Shown here piece by piece: positions 1 through 8,712 of a stretch of DNA of 61,225 bases (within the stretch, counting starts at the first letter, position 1; each line of letters opens with the position of its first letter). This DNA is from Anaerofustis sp. (GTDB lineage: Bacteria > Bacillota > Clostridia > Eubacteriales > Anaerofustaceae): contig NZ_JAHZIA010000034.1 of NCBI RefSeq assembly GCF_019420015.1, positions 1-61,225 of the forward strand. The letters are read 5' to 3'. Below the pieces are notes generated by a model, which was not told the DNA's origin, ran no database searches, and saw only the letters and a program-made list of their open reading frames with translations. Made by a program: the position numbers and the translations under genes.

Positions 1-694
1 TTTCAATTTTGTATCCAATTCCCCACACCACCTTTAAATATTTTGGATTTTTAGGGTCGATTTCTATTTTTTCTCTTATATGTCTTACATGGACGGCTAC
101 AGTATTATCTGTCATATAAGAAAGTTCACCCCAAACCCTTTCATAAATTTCTTCCATAGAAAACACTTTATTGGGACGCCCCATTAACAGTTTAAGAATT
201 TTAAATTCTGTTCCGGTCAGCTTTACTTCTTCTCCGTCTATAGTAACTTCGGTTGTTTCTGTATTTAAAGTCAGTCCTCCCGTCGAAAGAATATTTTCAT
301 TTTCATCTTCTTTTATATTTCCCAGTACAGTATATCTTCTTATTAAAGATTTTACTCTTGCAATCAATTCAAGAGGATTAAACGGTTTTGTTACATAGTC
401 ATCCGCACCTAAATTCAGCCCCAGTATTTTATCGGTATCTTCTGATTTTGCAGAAAGAAAAATTACCGGCACATTTTTCTCTTTTCTGATTTTTGTAATA
501 GTAGATATACCATCAAGTTTAGGCATCATAATATCAAGAATGATTAAATGTATTTCATTTTTTTCCAAAATCTTTAATGCACTGTATCCATCATATGCTT
601 CAAAAATGTTATAACCTTCGTTTGAAAGGTATATACCGATAGCTTTTACTATCTCTTTGTCATCATCAACAACCAATATATTATATTTGTCCAT
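1..694 (-). CDS. OmpR/PhoB-family response regulator, 3' end cut by window edge
   Basis: DNA-binding response regulator of a two-component system. The frame opens at an ATG at 694-692 preceded on the minus strand by an AGGGAG ribosome site, and stays open to base 1. The N-terminus (MDKYNILVVDDDKEIVKA) is a receiver domain: acidic pair D9/D10, phospho-acceptor Asp in LIILDIMMPKLDG, and the conserved Lys in YVTKPFNP. The C-terminal half is a winged helix (LTGTEFKILKLL, then VRHIREKIE and VVWGIGYKIE), which is the usual end of the family, so only a few residues are missing. The partner kinase would lie to the left. It is divergent from ftsEX, 382 bp away. It resembles VanR/PhoP-type regulators; the regulon cannot be told from sequence. 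Confidence 0.93.
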   Translation of the reverse strand, partial: MDKYNILVVDDDKEIVKAIGIYLSNEGYNIFEAYDGYSALKILEKNEIHLIILDIMMPKLDGISTITKIRKEKNVPVIFLSAKSEDTDKILGLNLGADDYVTKPFNPLELIARVKSLIRRYTVLGNIKEDENENILSTGGLTLNTETTEVTIDGEEVKLTGTEFKILKLLMGRPNKVFSMEEIYERVWGELSYMTDNTVAVHVRHIREKIEIDPKNPKYLKVVWGIGYKIE

Positions 695-1076
695 GTCTTT
701 CTCCCTCTTTTAAGTGTTTAGAACATTATAAACCTAAGTTTTTAATAATTTTTTTGAAATTTATTAATATTTTATTAATATTAAAAATTATATCATAACG
801 TAAGTACACGTTTATATTTTAAGTAAAAAAATGGTATGATTTTATAATCTAAAATAATTAAATTCACAGATATTTCACTTATGATTTTATTTAAGTTCAT
901 TTCGAATAAATATGTGGTAAATATTACCAGACAAAAAAACTTAAAAACCTACAAAATAATTGATAATCATACAAAGTATGCTATAATATTTTTAATAAAC
1001 ATCTGATGATTTATAATGATAGGAATTTTAGATGTGTATTTTTTGTATTTATCTAAATTAGAGAATAGGAGTATAT
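695..1076. other. 382-bp divergent intergenic region
   Basis: AT-rich spacer between the response regulator and ftsE. It holds the ftsE promoter at 960-987 and presumably the regulator promoter. I see no convincing small ORF, terminator or RNA structure. Confidence 0.6.
960..987 (+). promoter_or_regulatory. Sigma-A type promoter for ftsE-ftsX
   Basis: TTGATA at 960-965 and TATAAT at 982-987, separated by 16 bp, upstream of ftsE with no terminator between. Identified by consensus match only. Confidence 0.6.
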
Positions 1077-1757
1077 ATGATTACTTTAAATGATGTATCG
1101 TTAATATATGAAGGCGGAGAGAATCCTGCACTCAAAAATATAAATTTGAATATAGACAAAGGTGAGTTTATATTCGTAATCGGTAAAAGTGGTGCGGGTA
1201 AATCATCACTGATAAAATTAATTCTTAAGGAAATTGAGCCTACAGAGGGTGATATTTCCGTAGCAGGATATGATTTAAACAAATTAAAGAGTAAACAAGT
1301 ACCGTTTTTAAGACGTCATGTAGGAGTTGTTTTTCAAGATTACAGACTTCTTGAAAACAGAACCGTTTATGAAAATGTTGCTTTTGCAATGGAAGTTATG
1401 CAGTATAAACAAAGCAAAATTCAAAACAGAGTTCCGAATGTGCTAAAAATGGTTGGTCTTAAAGATAAAGCCAGGAAATATCCAAATCAGCTTTCGGGTG
1501 GAGAGCAACAAAGAGTTGCCATCGCCAGAAGCATTATAAATAATCCTAAAATATTAATATGTGATGAGCCTACAGGTAACCTTGATCCTCATACGTCTGT
1601 TGGCATAATGAAACTTCTTCACGATATTAATAAAAGCGGAACGACTCTTTTAGTTGCAACTCATGACAAAACGATTGTGGATGCAATGCAAAGAAGAGTT
1701 ATTGCTTTAAAAGACGGAGAAATAATCGGAGACAGAAAAGGAGGGTACAACCATTAA
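1077..1757 (+). CDS. ftsE: Cell division ATP-binding protein FtsE
   Basis: ATPase of the FtsEX complex, an ABC-type mechanical switch that activates peptidoglycan hydrolases outside the membrane. At 226 aa it has the normal FtsE length. Visible motifs: Walker A GKSGAGKS (about residues 36-43), Q-loop VVFQDYRLL, ABC signature LSGGEQQR (about 139) and Walker B ILICDEPTGNLD. The FtsE-typical phrase FQDYRLLENRTVYENVAF separates it from transport ATPases. It is followed at once by ftsX, whose proposed start overlaps the ftsE stop, and by two secreted hydrolases that are the likely effectors. The start follows a GAGAATAGGAG ribosome site. Confidence 0.97.
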   Translation: MITLNDVSLIYEGGENPALKNINLNIDKGEFIFVIGKSGAGKSSLIKLILKEIEPTEGDISVAGYDLNKLKSKQVPFLRRHVGVVFQDYRLLENRTVYENVAFAMEVMQYKQSKIQNRVPNVLKMVGLKDKARKYPNQLSGGEQQRVAIARSIINNPKILICDEPTGNLDPHTSVGIMKLLHDINKSGTTLLVATHDKTIVDAMQRRVIALKDGEIIGDRKGGYNH

Positions 1758-2655
1758 ACCATCAACAATAAAAGTTTTTATCAGAGATTCATTTCAAAAT
1801 ATCAAAAGAAATTCTCTTATGAGTGTAGCATCGATTTTATCTGTTGTGGCAGCACTTATAATAATAGGGGTATTTTTGGTATTTGCGTTAAACTTAAATT
1901 TCATGACAAATGAAATAGAAAACAATCTGGAGCTTAAAGTTTATTTGAATGATGATGTTACGGACAAGCAGCGTTCTGACATAAAGTCTGCAATTCAAAG
2001 TAACAGTCTTTGTAAAAGTATTACATTTGAATCAAAAGATGATGCTCTTACAAACTTCAAACAGGATTTTGGTGAAAAATCTTATCTTTTGAATGGTTAT
2101 GAAGGGAAAAATAATCCTTTGCCGGCATCTTTTATAGTAAAAGTTACGGATTCAACGAAATTGAAAAACATGTATGATTTTTCTAAAAATATTGAAGGGG
2201 TAAAAGATGTAGTTTACGGTGAGGAGGTTGTTGATAATCTCCTTAAATTTAACGATATGGCGAGTGTTGCATGTATTGTAATATTTATAGTTTTAAGTAT
2301 TGTAAGTATTTTTATAATATACAATACAATAAAGCTTACCGTTTATGCCAGAAGAAACGATATTACGGTAATGAAGTATGTCGGTGCAACCGACTGGTAT
2401 ATTCGTTTTCCATTTTTGATAGAGGGAAGTATTTTAGGTCTTTTGGGTTCCAGTGTAGCAATACTTATAATAAGAAATATTTATTATTATGTTGTAGGCT
2501 TTATACAAGGCGGTGGAACCGGATTATCTGTGGGAAGCAGTATTGCACCTCCGGGATTTATTATGGGTGAAGTAACTTTATTGTTTATAATATACGGAAT
2601 AATCATAGGTGCTGCCGGAAGTGCCTTTTCTATAAGAAAATTTTTAGATGTATAG
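1753..2655 (+). CDS. ftsX: Cell division permease FtsX, probable ATT start
   Basis: Membrane partner of FtsE. One N-terminal membrane segment (SVVAALIIIGVFLVFALNL), an extracellular loop of about 110 residues, then three C-terminal segments, the standard FtsX topology. An in-frame ATG at 1819 would remove the cytoplasmic lead KPSTIKVFIRDSFQNIKRN that the family has, and has no ribosome site. Upstream of it there is no in-frame ATG, GTG or TTG back to a stop at 1723. A strong AAAAGGAGGG site at 1736-1745 lies 7 bp before ATT at 1753, overlapping the ftsE stop codon, so I place the start there (300 aa, the normal length). The permease is certain; the ATT start is inference. Confidence 0.9.
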   Translation: MKPSTIKVFIRDSFQNIKRNSLMSVASILSVVAALIIIGVFLVFALNLNFMTNEIENNLELKVYLNDDVTDKQRSDIKSAIQSNSLCKSITFESKDDALTNFKQDFGEKSYLLNGYEGKNNPLPASFIVKVTDSTKLKNMYDFSKNIEGVKDVVYGEEVVDNLLKFNDMASVACIVIFIVLSIVSIFIIYNTIKLTVYARRNDITVMKYVGATDWYIRFPFLIEGSILGLLGSSVAILIIRNIYYYVVGFIQGGGTGLSVGSSIAPPGFIMGEVTLLFIIYGIIIGAAGSAFSIRKFLDV

Positions 2656-2665
2656 GATAATTAGT

Positions 2666-3922
2666 ATGAAAAAGAAATTATTATCACTGTTTTTGGTAGT
2701 GTCATTCTTGTTTTCAATAAGTATTTTTCCTTCAGGCGTGAGTGCAAAGACAACGAAACAAGAGTTAAAAGATGTAAAAAATAAAATTAATACAAAAAAA
2801 GATAATTTAAATGGGAAACAGAATACTGCTGATAATATCTCAAATGAAATAAAAAGTGTTGACGGAAAGATAGAAGAGCTTACGAATACAATAAGTTCAC
2901 AGGAAAAAAAGCAAACTAAACTAACCAATGATTTGTCAAAAACAAAAAAAGAATTGAAAAAGTCAAAAGAAGATAAAATAAAGTATCAAAATTCTTTAAA
3001 GAGCCGAATGGAGACCATGTATATGTACGGTGATACAGGATATTTGGATTTGATTTTTTCATCTGAAGACTTTTCTGATTTGATTAGTAAAATTATAACA
3101 GTTCAATCTCTTGTAAGTTATGACAGAGGTATTATAGCAAACCTTCAAAAAGCGGAAAATGATATAAAAGTAAAAACGAATAAAATAGAGAGTGACAAAA
3201 AAGAGTTAGACTCTACAATTGCGTCTCTTAAAAAGAACAAAGAAGATTTAGATATTTTAAAAATAGCTAAAAATTCTCAGCTTGAAAATGTTACGGGAGA
3301 TATTGATGATTTGAAAAATCAGATTGCTTCTCTTGAAGCTGAAAAAGCTGCCCTTGACAGTAAAATTGCTGCCGAGAGTGCATCTAAAGGAGAAGATTAC
3401 AATAATTCCACTTCAAGTGGTTCTTCATCCGGTTCTAATGGAAGTTCCGGAGGTGGTAGTTCGTCAGGAGGTGGCGGTTCTTCCTCAGGCGGAAGTTCAA
3501 GTAGTAATACTGGAAAAGGTGTTCTCGGATGGCCTGTCCCTGGTCACTATAATATAACCAGTTACTTTGGACCAAGAGATCAACCTACAGCCGGAGCAAG
3601 TACAAATCATGGTGCAGTTGATATAGGCGTAAGTACGGGTACTGCTGTTAAAGCTCCCGCAAACGGTAAGGTTACTACTGCAGGTTGGTACGGTGGATAC
3701 GGTTATGCGGTTGGAATAGACTGTGGAAATATAAACGGAGATCATATTACTGTTTTACTTGCCCATAACAGCAGAGTTACCGTGTCTGTAGGACAGAGAG
3801 TAAAAAGAGGGCAGCTTGTTGCTTATAGCGGAAGTACCGGAATTTCGACAGGTCCTCATTTACATTTTGCAGTATATAAAAACGGTCGTGCTGTTGATCC
3901 CCTTGATTACGTTAAGATATAG
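2666..3922 (+). CDS. Secreted coiled-coil M23 peptidoglycan hydrolase (PcsB/CwlO/EnvC-like), first copy
   Basis: Cell-wall endopeptidase, probable effector of the adjacent FtsEX. From ATG 2666 (AGGA at 2654-2657) it is 418 aa: signal peptide 1-27 with VSA-K cleavage, a long two-part coiled coil (about 34-240), a Gly/Ser-rich linker (about 247-284) and a C-terminal LytM/M23 domain. Zinc ligands are H315 and D319 (NHGAVD), with H398 and H400 (GPHLH) and H367, so it should be active. The start at 2648 would place six residues before the signal peptide and has no better ribosome site. Residues 114-143 are identical to the same residue positions in the next gene. Confidence 0.94.
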   Translation: MKKKLLSLFLVVSFLFSISIFPSGVSAKTTKQELKDVKNKINTKKDNLNGKQNTADNISNEIKSVDGKIEELTNTISSQEKKQTKLTNDLSKTKKELKKSKEDKIKYQNSLKSRMETMYMYGDTGYLDLIFSSEDFSDLISKIITVQSLVSYDRGIIANLQKAENDIKVKTNKIESDKKELDSTIASLKKNKEDLDILKIAKNSQLENVTGDIDDLKNQIASLEAEKAALDSKIAAESASKGEDYNNSTSSGSSSGSNGSSGGGSSSGGGGSSSGGSSSSNTGKGVLGWPVPGHYNITSYFGPRDQPTAGASTNHGAVDIGVSTGTAVKAPANGKVTTAGWYGGYGYAVGIDCGNINGDHITVLLAHNSRVTVSVGQRVKRGQLVAYSGSTGISTGPHLHFAVYKNGRAVDPLDYVKI

Positions 3923-3997
3923 AATGTATAAGTAGTTTGTTCTTTAAATAAGACATAATTTTAAAATTTTAGTTAGGTATAGGAGAATAAAGAATTT

Positions 3998-5146
3998 ATG
4001 AGAAAAAAAATTATCCCCCTGATGCTGGTTATTGCATTTTCATTTACGATATGTTTTTCTTCAAATGTTGTAAATGCCAAGTCGACAAGAGAGAAGTTGA
4101 ATGATGTAGAAGATAAGCTGGACAGTAAGAGAGATAGTTTAGATTCTAAAGAAAGTACTGCTGAAGATTTATCGAATCAAATAGAAAGCTATGATACCAG
4201 AATTGAAAAGTTAGAAACCAAAATAGCTGAACAGGAAGCAAAGAAGGAAAAGGTTCAATCGTCTTTGGAAAAATCAAAAAAAGAACTCAGAAAGGCGAAA
4301 GAAAAGAGAAAAGAATATCAAGACTTATTGAAGGAAAGAATGGAAACCATGTATATGTATGGTGATACGGGTTATCTTGATCTGATTTTTTCTTCTGAAG
4401 ACTTTTCTGATTTGATAAGCAAGATTTCTACCGTTAAGGAGTTGGTAAATTATGATCAAGAAATAGTATCAAAGCTTCAAAAAGTTGAAAAAGACATCCA
4501 AGTAAAAACCGATAAAATAGAAGCTGAAAAGAAAGAGCTGGAAGATATTATTTCAAAACTTAATTCAAATAAAGAAGATCTTGATACATTAAAAGTTGCA
4601 AAGAATGCACAGCTTTCGGATGTAAAAGGTGATATAAAAGATTTAAAAAGTGAAGTAAGTAAGCTTGAAGAAGAACAGGCTGAATTAAGTAATAAGCTTG
4701 CAGCACAAAGTGGTTCTTCGACTGATAAAATTTATAATACGGGAAGCGGAGCCCTTGCTTGGCCTACACCCGGTAATTATTATGTAACGAGCGAGCAAGG
4801 ATACAGATACCATCCTATTTCCGGTGTTTATAAATATCATGCGGGAATGGATATTGGCTTGAGTTATGGTGATAATGTTATTGCACCGGCAAGCGGAAAG
4901 GTTACGATAGCCGGATGGTATGGCGGATACGGATACGCTGTAGGTATAGATGCCGGTCTTATAAAAGGAAAACATGTTACGATTTTACTTGGACATAATT
5001 CAAGAGTAGCGGTTTCTGTAGGACAAAGAGTAAGAAGAGGGCAGGTTGTTGCATATGGAGGAAGTACCGGATATTCAACGGGACCTCATTGTCATTTTGA
5101 AGTTCATGCCGATGGTGTAACTCAAAATCCAAGAAACTGGATGTAA
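3998..5146 (+). CDS. Secreted coiled-coil M23 peptidoglycan hydrolase, second copy
   Basis: Tandem paralogue of the preceding hydrolase, 382 aa. Signal peptide (1-27, VNA-K), coiled coil of the same length and register, then an M23 domain with intact ligands H281/D285 (YHAGMD), H333 and H364/H366 (GPHCH). It lacks the Gly/Ser linker of copy one and joins its domains by a short TGSGALAWPTPG hinge, so the catalytic domain sits closer to the coiled coil. Ribosome site AGGAG at 3980-3984. A 75-bp gap separates it from copy one and a terminator follows. FtsX-activated hydrolases of this shape (PcsB, CwlO, EnvC) are well established; pairing with this FtsEX is inferred from adjacency. Confidence 0.94.
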   Translation: MRKKIIPLMLVIAFSFTICFSSNVVNAKSTREKLNDVEDKLDSKRDSLDSKESTAEDLSNQIESYDTRIEKLETKIAEQEAKKEKVQSSLEKSKKELRKAKEKRKEYQDLLKERMETMYMYGDTGYLDLIFSSEDFSDLISKISTVKELVNYDQEIVSKLQKVEKDIQVKTDKIEAEKKELEDIISKLNSNKEDLDTLKVAKNAQLSDVKGDIKDLKSEVSKLEEEQAELSNKLAAQSGSSTDKIYNTGSGALAWPTPGNYYVTSEQGYRYHPISGVYKYHAGMDIGLSYGDNVIAPASGKVTIAGWYGGYGYAVGIDAGLIKGKHVTILLGHNSRVAVSVGQRVRRGQVVAYGGSTGYSTGPHCHFEVHADGVTQNPRNWM

Positions 5147-5164
5147 TAAATATAATTTTAAATA

Positions 5165-5187
5165 AAAAAGAGGTATATACCTCTTTT
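5165..5187. terminator. Bidirectional intrinsic terminator
   Basis: AAAGAGGTATATACCTCTTT hairpin with T-rich DNA on both sides, between the convergent hydrolase gene and dipeptidase gene. Confidence 0.8.
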
Positions 5188-5218
5188 TATTTTTTATAAA
5201 TGTACATATATTGATCTT

Positions 5219-6217
5219 TCAAAGTATATCTTTGAATAATCTTAAAGCGTTTTTATAATAAAGTTTTTCTATTTCATTTTCGCTGAATCCACTTTTTTTA
5301 AGTAAAGGTATTAAAGTTTGTATACCGGAAATATCTTTCATTTCAAGATTGCAACTTATTCCGTCAAAATCACTGCCAAAGGCTATAGCTTCACTTCCGC
5401 CTATATTCCTAATGTGAGAAATATGTTTTATTATATCATCATTTTTACTTGTGAAGTTATATATTAGGCTGTCAGCTTTTGTATAGTTTTTTTCTTTTAT
5501 CAGTTGATGTATCATTTCTTCTGTTTTTTTATCCAACTTAGATAAAAATAAACTGTAAAAATTTATACCTATAATTCCACCTTTGCCGGCTATTATTTTA
5601 ATCATATCATCTTTTAGGTTTCTTGAATTGGAGCATAGAGTTCTTGAGCAGGAATGTGAAGCAATGAAAGGTTCTTTTGTTATATCCGCAACATCATAAA
5701 AACCTCCGTCGTTAAGATGTGATACGTCGATTATCATTCCTATACTTTCCATATATTCAACAGCTTCTTTTCCGAATTTCTTTAGACCCAGTTTAGGATT
5801 CATAGTGTTTGGATATGCGAGTGAGTTCTCGTGATTCCATGTGATTGATCCCATTCTTATTCCACGGTTATAGTAGTATTTTATATTTTCTAAATTTTCC
5901 CTTATACTTCCCATATCTTCTGTGGAAACAAGGATATTTTGTTTGTTGTTATCTTTGATGTCTTCGTAATTTTTTATAAGGTTAAATTTGTTTTGATTAT
6001 TTTCTATAATATTAAATGCAAAATCTAAAAGCTTATTGTATTCTTCCAAGTTATATCCGGTAATTTCTTTATTATCAAATAATGCAAAAACTTGTATAAA
6101 AGAATCGGCTTTTTTTAGTTTTTTTAAATCTATATGCAAATTATTTTCATCTATATCATATATTTTTTCTTCGTGCATTCTGGAAAAAGTATCGCAGTGC
6201 AAATCTATTAGTTTCAT
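5219..6217 (-). CDS. Membrane dipeptidase family (peptidase M19)
   Basis: Zinc dipeptidase of the renal-dipeptidase fold that cleaves dipeptides, including ones with a D-residue at the C-terminal position in characterised members. 332 aa, full length. The N-terminal metal site is DLHCDT (H8, D10), with further ligands in the IDVSHL and FIASHSC segments and the family-typical GSDFDGI near residue 285. No signal peptide, so it is probably cytosolic as in other Firmicutes. AAAGGAGAG ribosome site just before the ATG. It stands alone between two terminators. Substrate unknown. Confidence 0.93.
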   Translation of the reverse strand: MKLIDLHCDTFSRMHEEKIYDIDENNLHIDLKKLKKADSFIQVFALFDNKEITGYNLEEYNKLLDFAFNIIENNQNKFNLIKNYEDIKDNNKQNILVSTEDMGSIRENLENIKYYYNRGIRMGSITWNHENSLAYPNTMNPKLGLKKFGKEAVEYMESIGMIIDVSHLNDGGFYDVADITKEPFIASHSCSRTLCSNSRNLKDDMIKIIAGKGGIIGINFYSLFLSKLDKKTEEMIHQLIKEKNYTKADSLIYNFTSKNDDIIKHISHIRNIGGSEAIAFGSDFDGISCNLEMKDISGIQTLIPLLKKSGFSENEIEKLYYKNALRLFKDIL

Positions 6218-6300
6218 GTTTCTCTCCTTTATTATTGTATACTGTTTAATTATGATCTGTAATGCTGATAAAGTATACTAAGTAAAATATAGTAAATTAA

Positions 6301-6329
6301 AAGCAGTTAAAATCAAGTTTTAACTGCTT
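6301..6329 (-). terminator. Intrinsic terminator after arcB
   Basis: Perfect 12-bp inverted repeat AAGCAGTTAAAA / TTTTAACTGCTT around a 5-nt loop, 20 bp beyond the arcB stop on the minus strand, followed by a T-containing tract. Confidence 0.7.
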
Positions 6330-6348
6330 TTATATTTTACGTTTATTA

Positions 6349-7356
6349 TTATTTATATAGCTTGTCTGAAAGTGTTGCACACATTACGGCTTTAATTGTG
6401 TGAACTCTGTTTTCCGCTTCATCAAATACTTTTGAGTATTTGCTTCTGAATACTTCGTCTGTTACTTCCATTTCTTTAAGTCCGTATTTTTCATAAACGT
6501 CTTTTCCTATTTCTGTGTTTAAATCATGGAATGATGGCAGGCAATGTAAGAATATAACATTTTCATTGTTTGTCTTTTTGATCATATCCATATTTACTTG
6601 ATAATTTTTAAGAATATTTATTCTTTCTTCAAATTTATCTTCTTCTCCCATCGATACCCAAATATCCGTATATAATGCATCGCTGTCTTTTACTGCTTTA
6701 TCGATATCTTCTGTTATAAGTACGGTGCTGCCGTTCGCTTTTGCAATTATTTCCATTTCTTTTACTAAGTTTTCATCCGGCCAAAGGGATTTCGGTGCCG
6801 CAGCCGCAAAGTTAATTCCAAGCTTTGCGCATCCTATAAGCAACGAATTTGATACATTGTTTCTTGCATCTCCGACATATGTTAATTTTATATCATTGTT
6901 ATTTTTTTTATCTATATTTTCGTATAAAGTAAGAATATCTGCAAGTAACTGTGTTGGATGGTATAAGTCTGTAAGTCCATTCCATACCGGTACACCAGAA
7001 TATTTTGCCAAGTCTTCAACGGTTTCTTGTTTGAATCCCCTGAATTCTATACCGTCAAACATTCTACCAAGAACTTTTGCTGTGTCCTCCAATGATTCTT
7101 TTTTACCCATTTGTGAATTAGTTAAAAAGGTAACATGGGCACCTTCGTCGTATGCAGCTGTTTCAAAAGCACATCTTGTTCTTGTAGATGTTTTTTCGAA
7201 AAGAAGGACTATGTTTTTACCTTTCAGTAAATTCCCTTCTTCTCCACTCTTCTTTTTTTCTTTTAATTGTTTTGCTAAGTCGAGAAGAAATTCTATTTCT
7301 TCTGTTGTATAATCTTTTAATGTTAAAAAGCTTCTTCCTTTTAGATTTATGCTCAT
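6349..7356 (-). CDS. arcB: Ornithine carbamoyltransferase, catabolic type
   Basis: Interconverts citrulline plus phosphate with ornithine plus carbamoyl phosphate. 335 aa. The carbamoyl-phosphate loop is STRTRCAFE (from about residue 57), the HPTQLLAD segment is present, and the C-terminal signature is HCLPSFHD, the form common in catabolic ArcB proteins. It starts 9 bp after arcA with an AGGAGG ribosome site between them, so the two are cotranscribed and the enzyme most likely runs in the arginine-degrading direction. No carbamate kinase gene lies nearby, so the last, ATP-forming step must be encoded elsewhere. An anabolic ArgF role cannot be excluded by sequence alone. Confidence 0.93.
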   Translation of the reverse strand: MSINLKGRSFLTLKDYTTEEIEFLLDLAKQLKEKKKSGEEGNLLKGKNIVLLFEKTSTRTRCAFETAAYDEGAHVTFLTNSQMGKKESLEDTAKVLGRMFDGIEFRGFKQETVEDLAKYSGVPVWNGLTDLYHPTQLLADILTLYENIDKKNNNDIKLTYVGDARNNVSNSLLIGCAKLGINFAAAAPKSLWPDENLVKEMEIIAKANGSTVLITEDIDKAVKDSDALYTDIWVSMGEEDKFEERINILKNYQVNMDMIKKTNNENVIFLHCLPSFHDLNTEIGKDVYEKYGLKEMEVTDEVFRSKYSKVFDEAENRVHTIKAVMCATLSDKLYK

Positions 7357-7365
7357 TTGTTCCTC

Positions 7366-8583
7366 CTAAAAATCAATATCTTCTCTTACAAGGGGCATAC
7401 TCATACATCGTGGGCCACCTCTTCCTCTTACAAGCTCGCTTCCTTCTATTGACAATACCTTTATACCGTTTCTGTCTAAAATTTCGTTTGAAATTTCATT
7501 TCTGTTATATGTTATAACAATTCCCGGAGATATTGCAAATGTATTCGTGCTGTCGTTCCATTGTTCTCTTGCCGATATTACACTGCTGCTTCCTCCGCTT
7601 TTGATTAATTTTACACTTGGAAGATTTAACGCTTTTGCAAGCGCCGTTTTTAAGTTTTCTTCTTTTTGATATTTAAGTGTTCCCTTTTCATTACTTGTTA
7701 TAGTTATAACTTCAATAGAATTAAGGATATTAGGGAAAATAATAAATTTATCGTAATCAACCATTGTAAATACTGTGTCAAGATGCATAAAAGCTCTTTC
7801 ATGTGGTATTTTTACCGCCAAAACTTTTTTTATTCCGCTGTTGGAATTAAGGAGGTTTTCGCTGAGTTTGTCTATTCCTTCAAGAGAAGTCCTTTCCGAA
7901 AATCCTATAAGTACGCATTCTTTGCTTAATACCAATACATCTCCGCCTTCAAGGCTCATTTTTTCTTTCTGGTTATCGAAGTATACGGGTGTTTGAGAGA
8001 ATTCTGGATGATATTTATATATAAGTCTTACTATTAGGCTTTCTCTTCTTCTTATATGTGTTTTCATTCTGCTGAAAGCCACACCGTTTTTAATAACCAC
8101 TCCGACGTCTCTCATGAAATATAGGTTGGGAATGGGTTTAAAATAATAAGGATATCTGTCTTGCATAAAGTCAGACAGGGTTACTCTGTTTGATTTTATT
8201 TCGCTTTCACTTAATCCTGCTATTATACATCTTATGAGTTCTTTATTGTTTAGGCTCATTAGAAACTCTCTGAGTCCGTTTATTGTTATGTTGTCATATT
8301 GTACTTCGCTTAATGCTATTTCAATAAGTTCTTTTTTGGCTTCTTCGTTATTATTGATTACTTGAAGAAGACAATCGGTAACATACAATACTTCGGTACC
8401 TGTTTCCCTCAATATATGTGCAAATCCGTCGTGTTCCTTTCTCATTCTGCTCATCCATGGGATATCATCGAACAGTACTTCCTTTAAATCATCAGGAGTT
8501 ATTCTGTCAAGTTCAAAGCCCGGTCTATGAAGCAAAATCTTTTTTAGTTTTCCTATTTCACTATTAATTGATAATTTATCCAT
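7366..8583 (-). CDS. arcA: Arginine deiminase
   Basis: Hydrolyses arginine to citrulline and ammonia, the first step of the arginine deiminase pathway. 405 aa, the usual length. Guanidino-modifying enzyme motifs are present: FMRDVGVV, EGGDVLVLS, HLDTVFTMVD with the catalytic His, and the C-terminal GGPRCMSMP carrying nucleophile Cys393. First gene of the arcAB unit. Its 5' region (8584-8706) is shared with the divergent ornithine racemase gene, which fits joint control by arginine supply; I could not recognise a definite ArgR box there. Confidence 0.97.
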   Translation of the reverse strand: MDKLSINSEIGKLKKILLHRPGFELDRITPDDLKEVLFDDIPWMSRMRKEHDGFAHILRETGTEVLYVTDCLLQVINNNEEAKKELIEIALSEVQYDNITINGLREFLMSLNNKELIRCIIAGLSESEIKSNRVTLSDFMQDRYPYYFKPIPNLYFMRDVGVVIKNGVAFSRMKTHIRRRESLIVRLIYKYHPEFSQTPVYFDNQKEKMSLEGGDVLVLSKECVLIGFSERTSLEGIDKLSENLLNSNSGIKKVLAVKIPHERAFMHLDTVFTMVDYDKFIIFPNILNSIEVITITSNEKGTLKYQKEENLKTALAKALNLPSVKLIKSGGSSSVISAREQWNDSTNTFAISPGIVITYNRNEISNEILDRNGIKVLSIEGSELVRGRGGPRCMSMPLVREDIDF

Positions 8584-8712
8584 AATAACCTACTTTTTTA
8601 ATTTTTTTTTGATATAATGTTAACTATATAATATATTATCATATAATAACACAGTATTAAAATAATATAAAGGAATTTAAATAAAAGTTTTTAATATATA
8701 AGGAGAGTGATT

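Noticed and set aside
1819..2655. ftsX starting at ATG 1819
   Set aside because: It would lose the conserved cytoplasmic lead and has no ribosome site, while an AAAAGGAGGG site precedes ATT 1753.
6725..7312. 195-residue ORF opposite arcB
   Set aside because: It is the antisense shadow of a conserved enzyme, rich in Ser, Phe and Leu as such shadows are, with no ribosome site.
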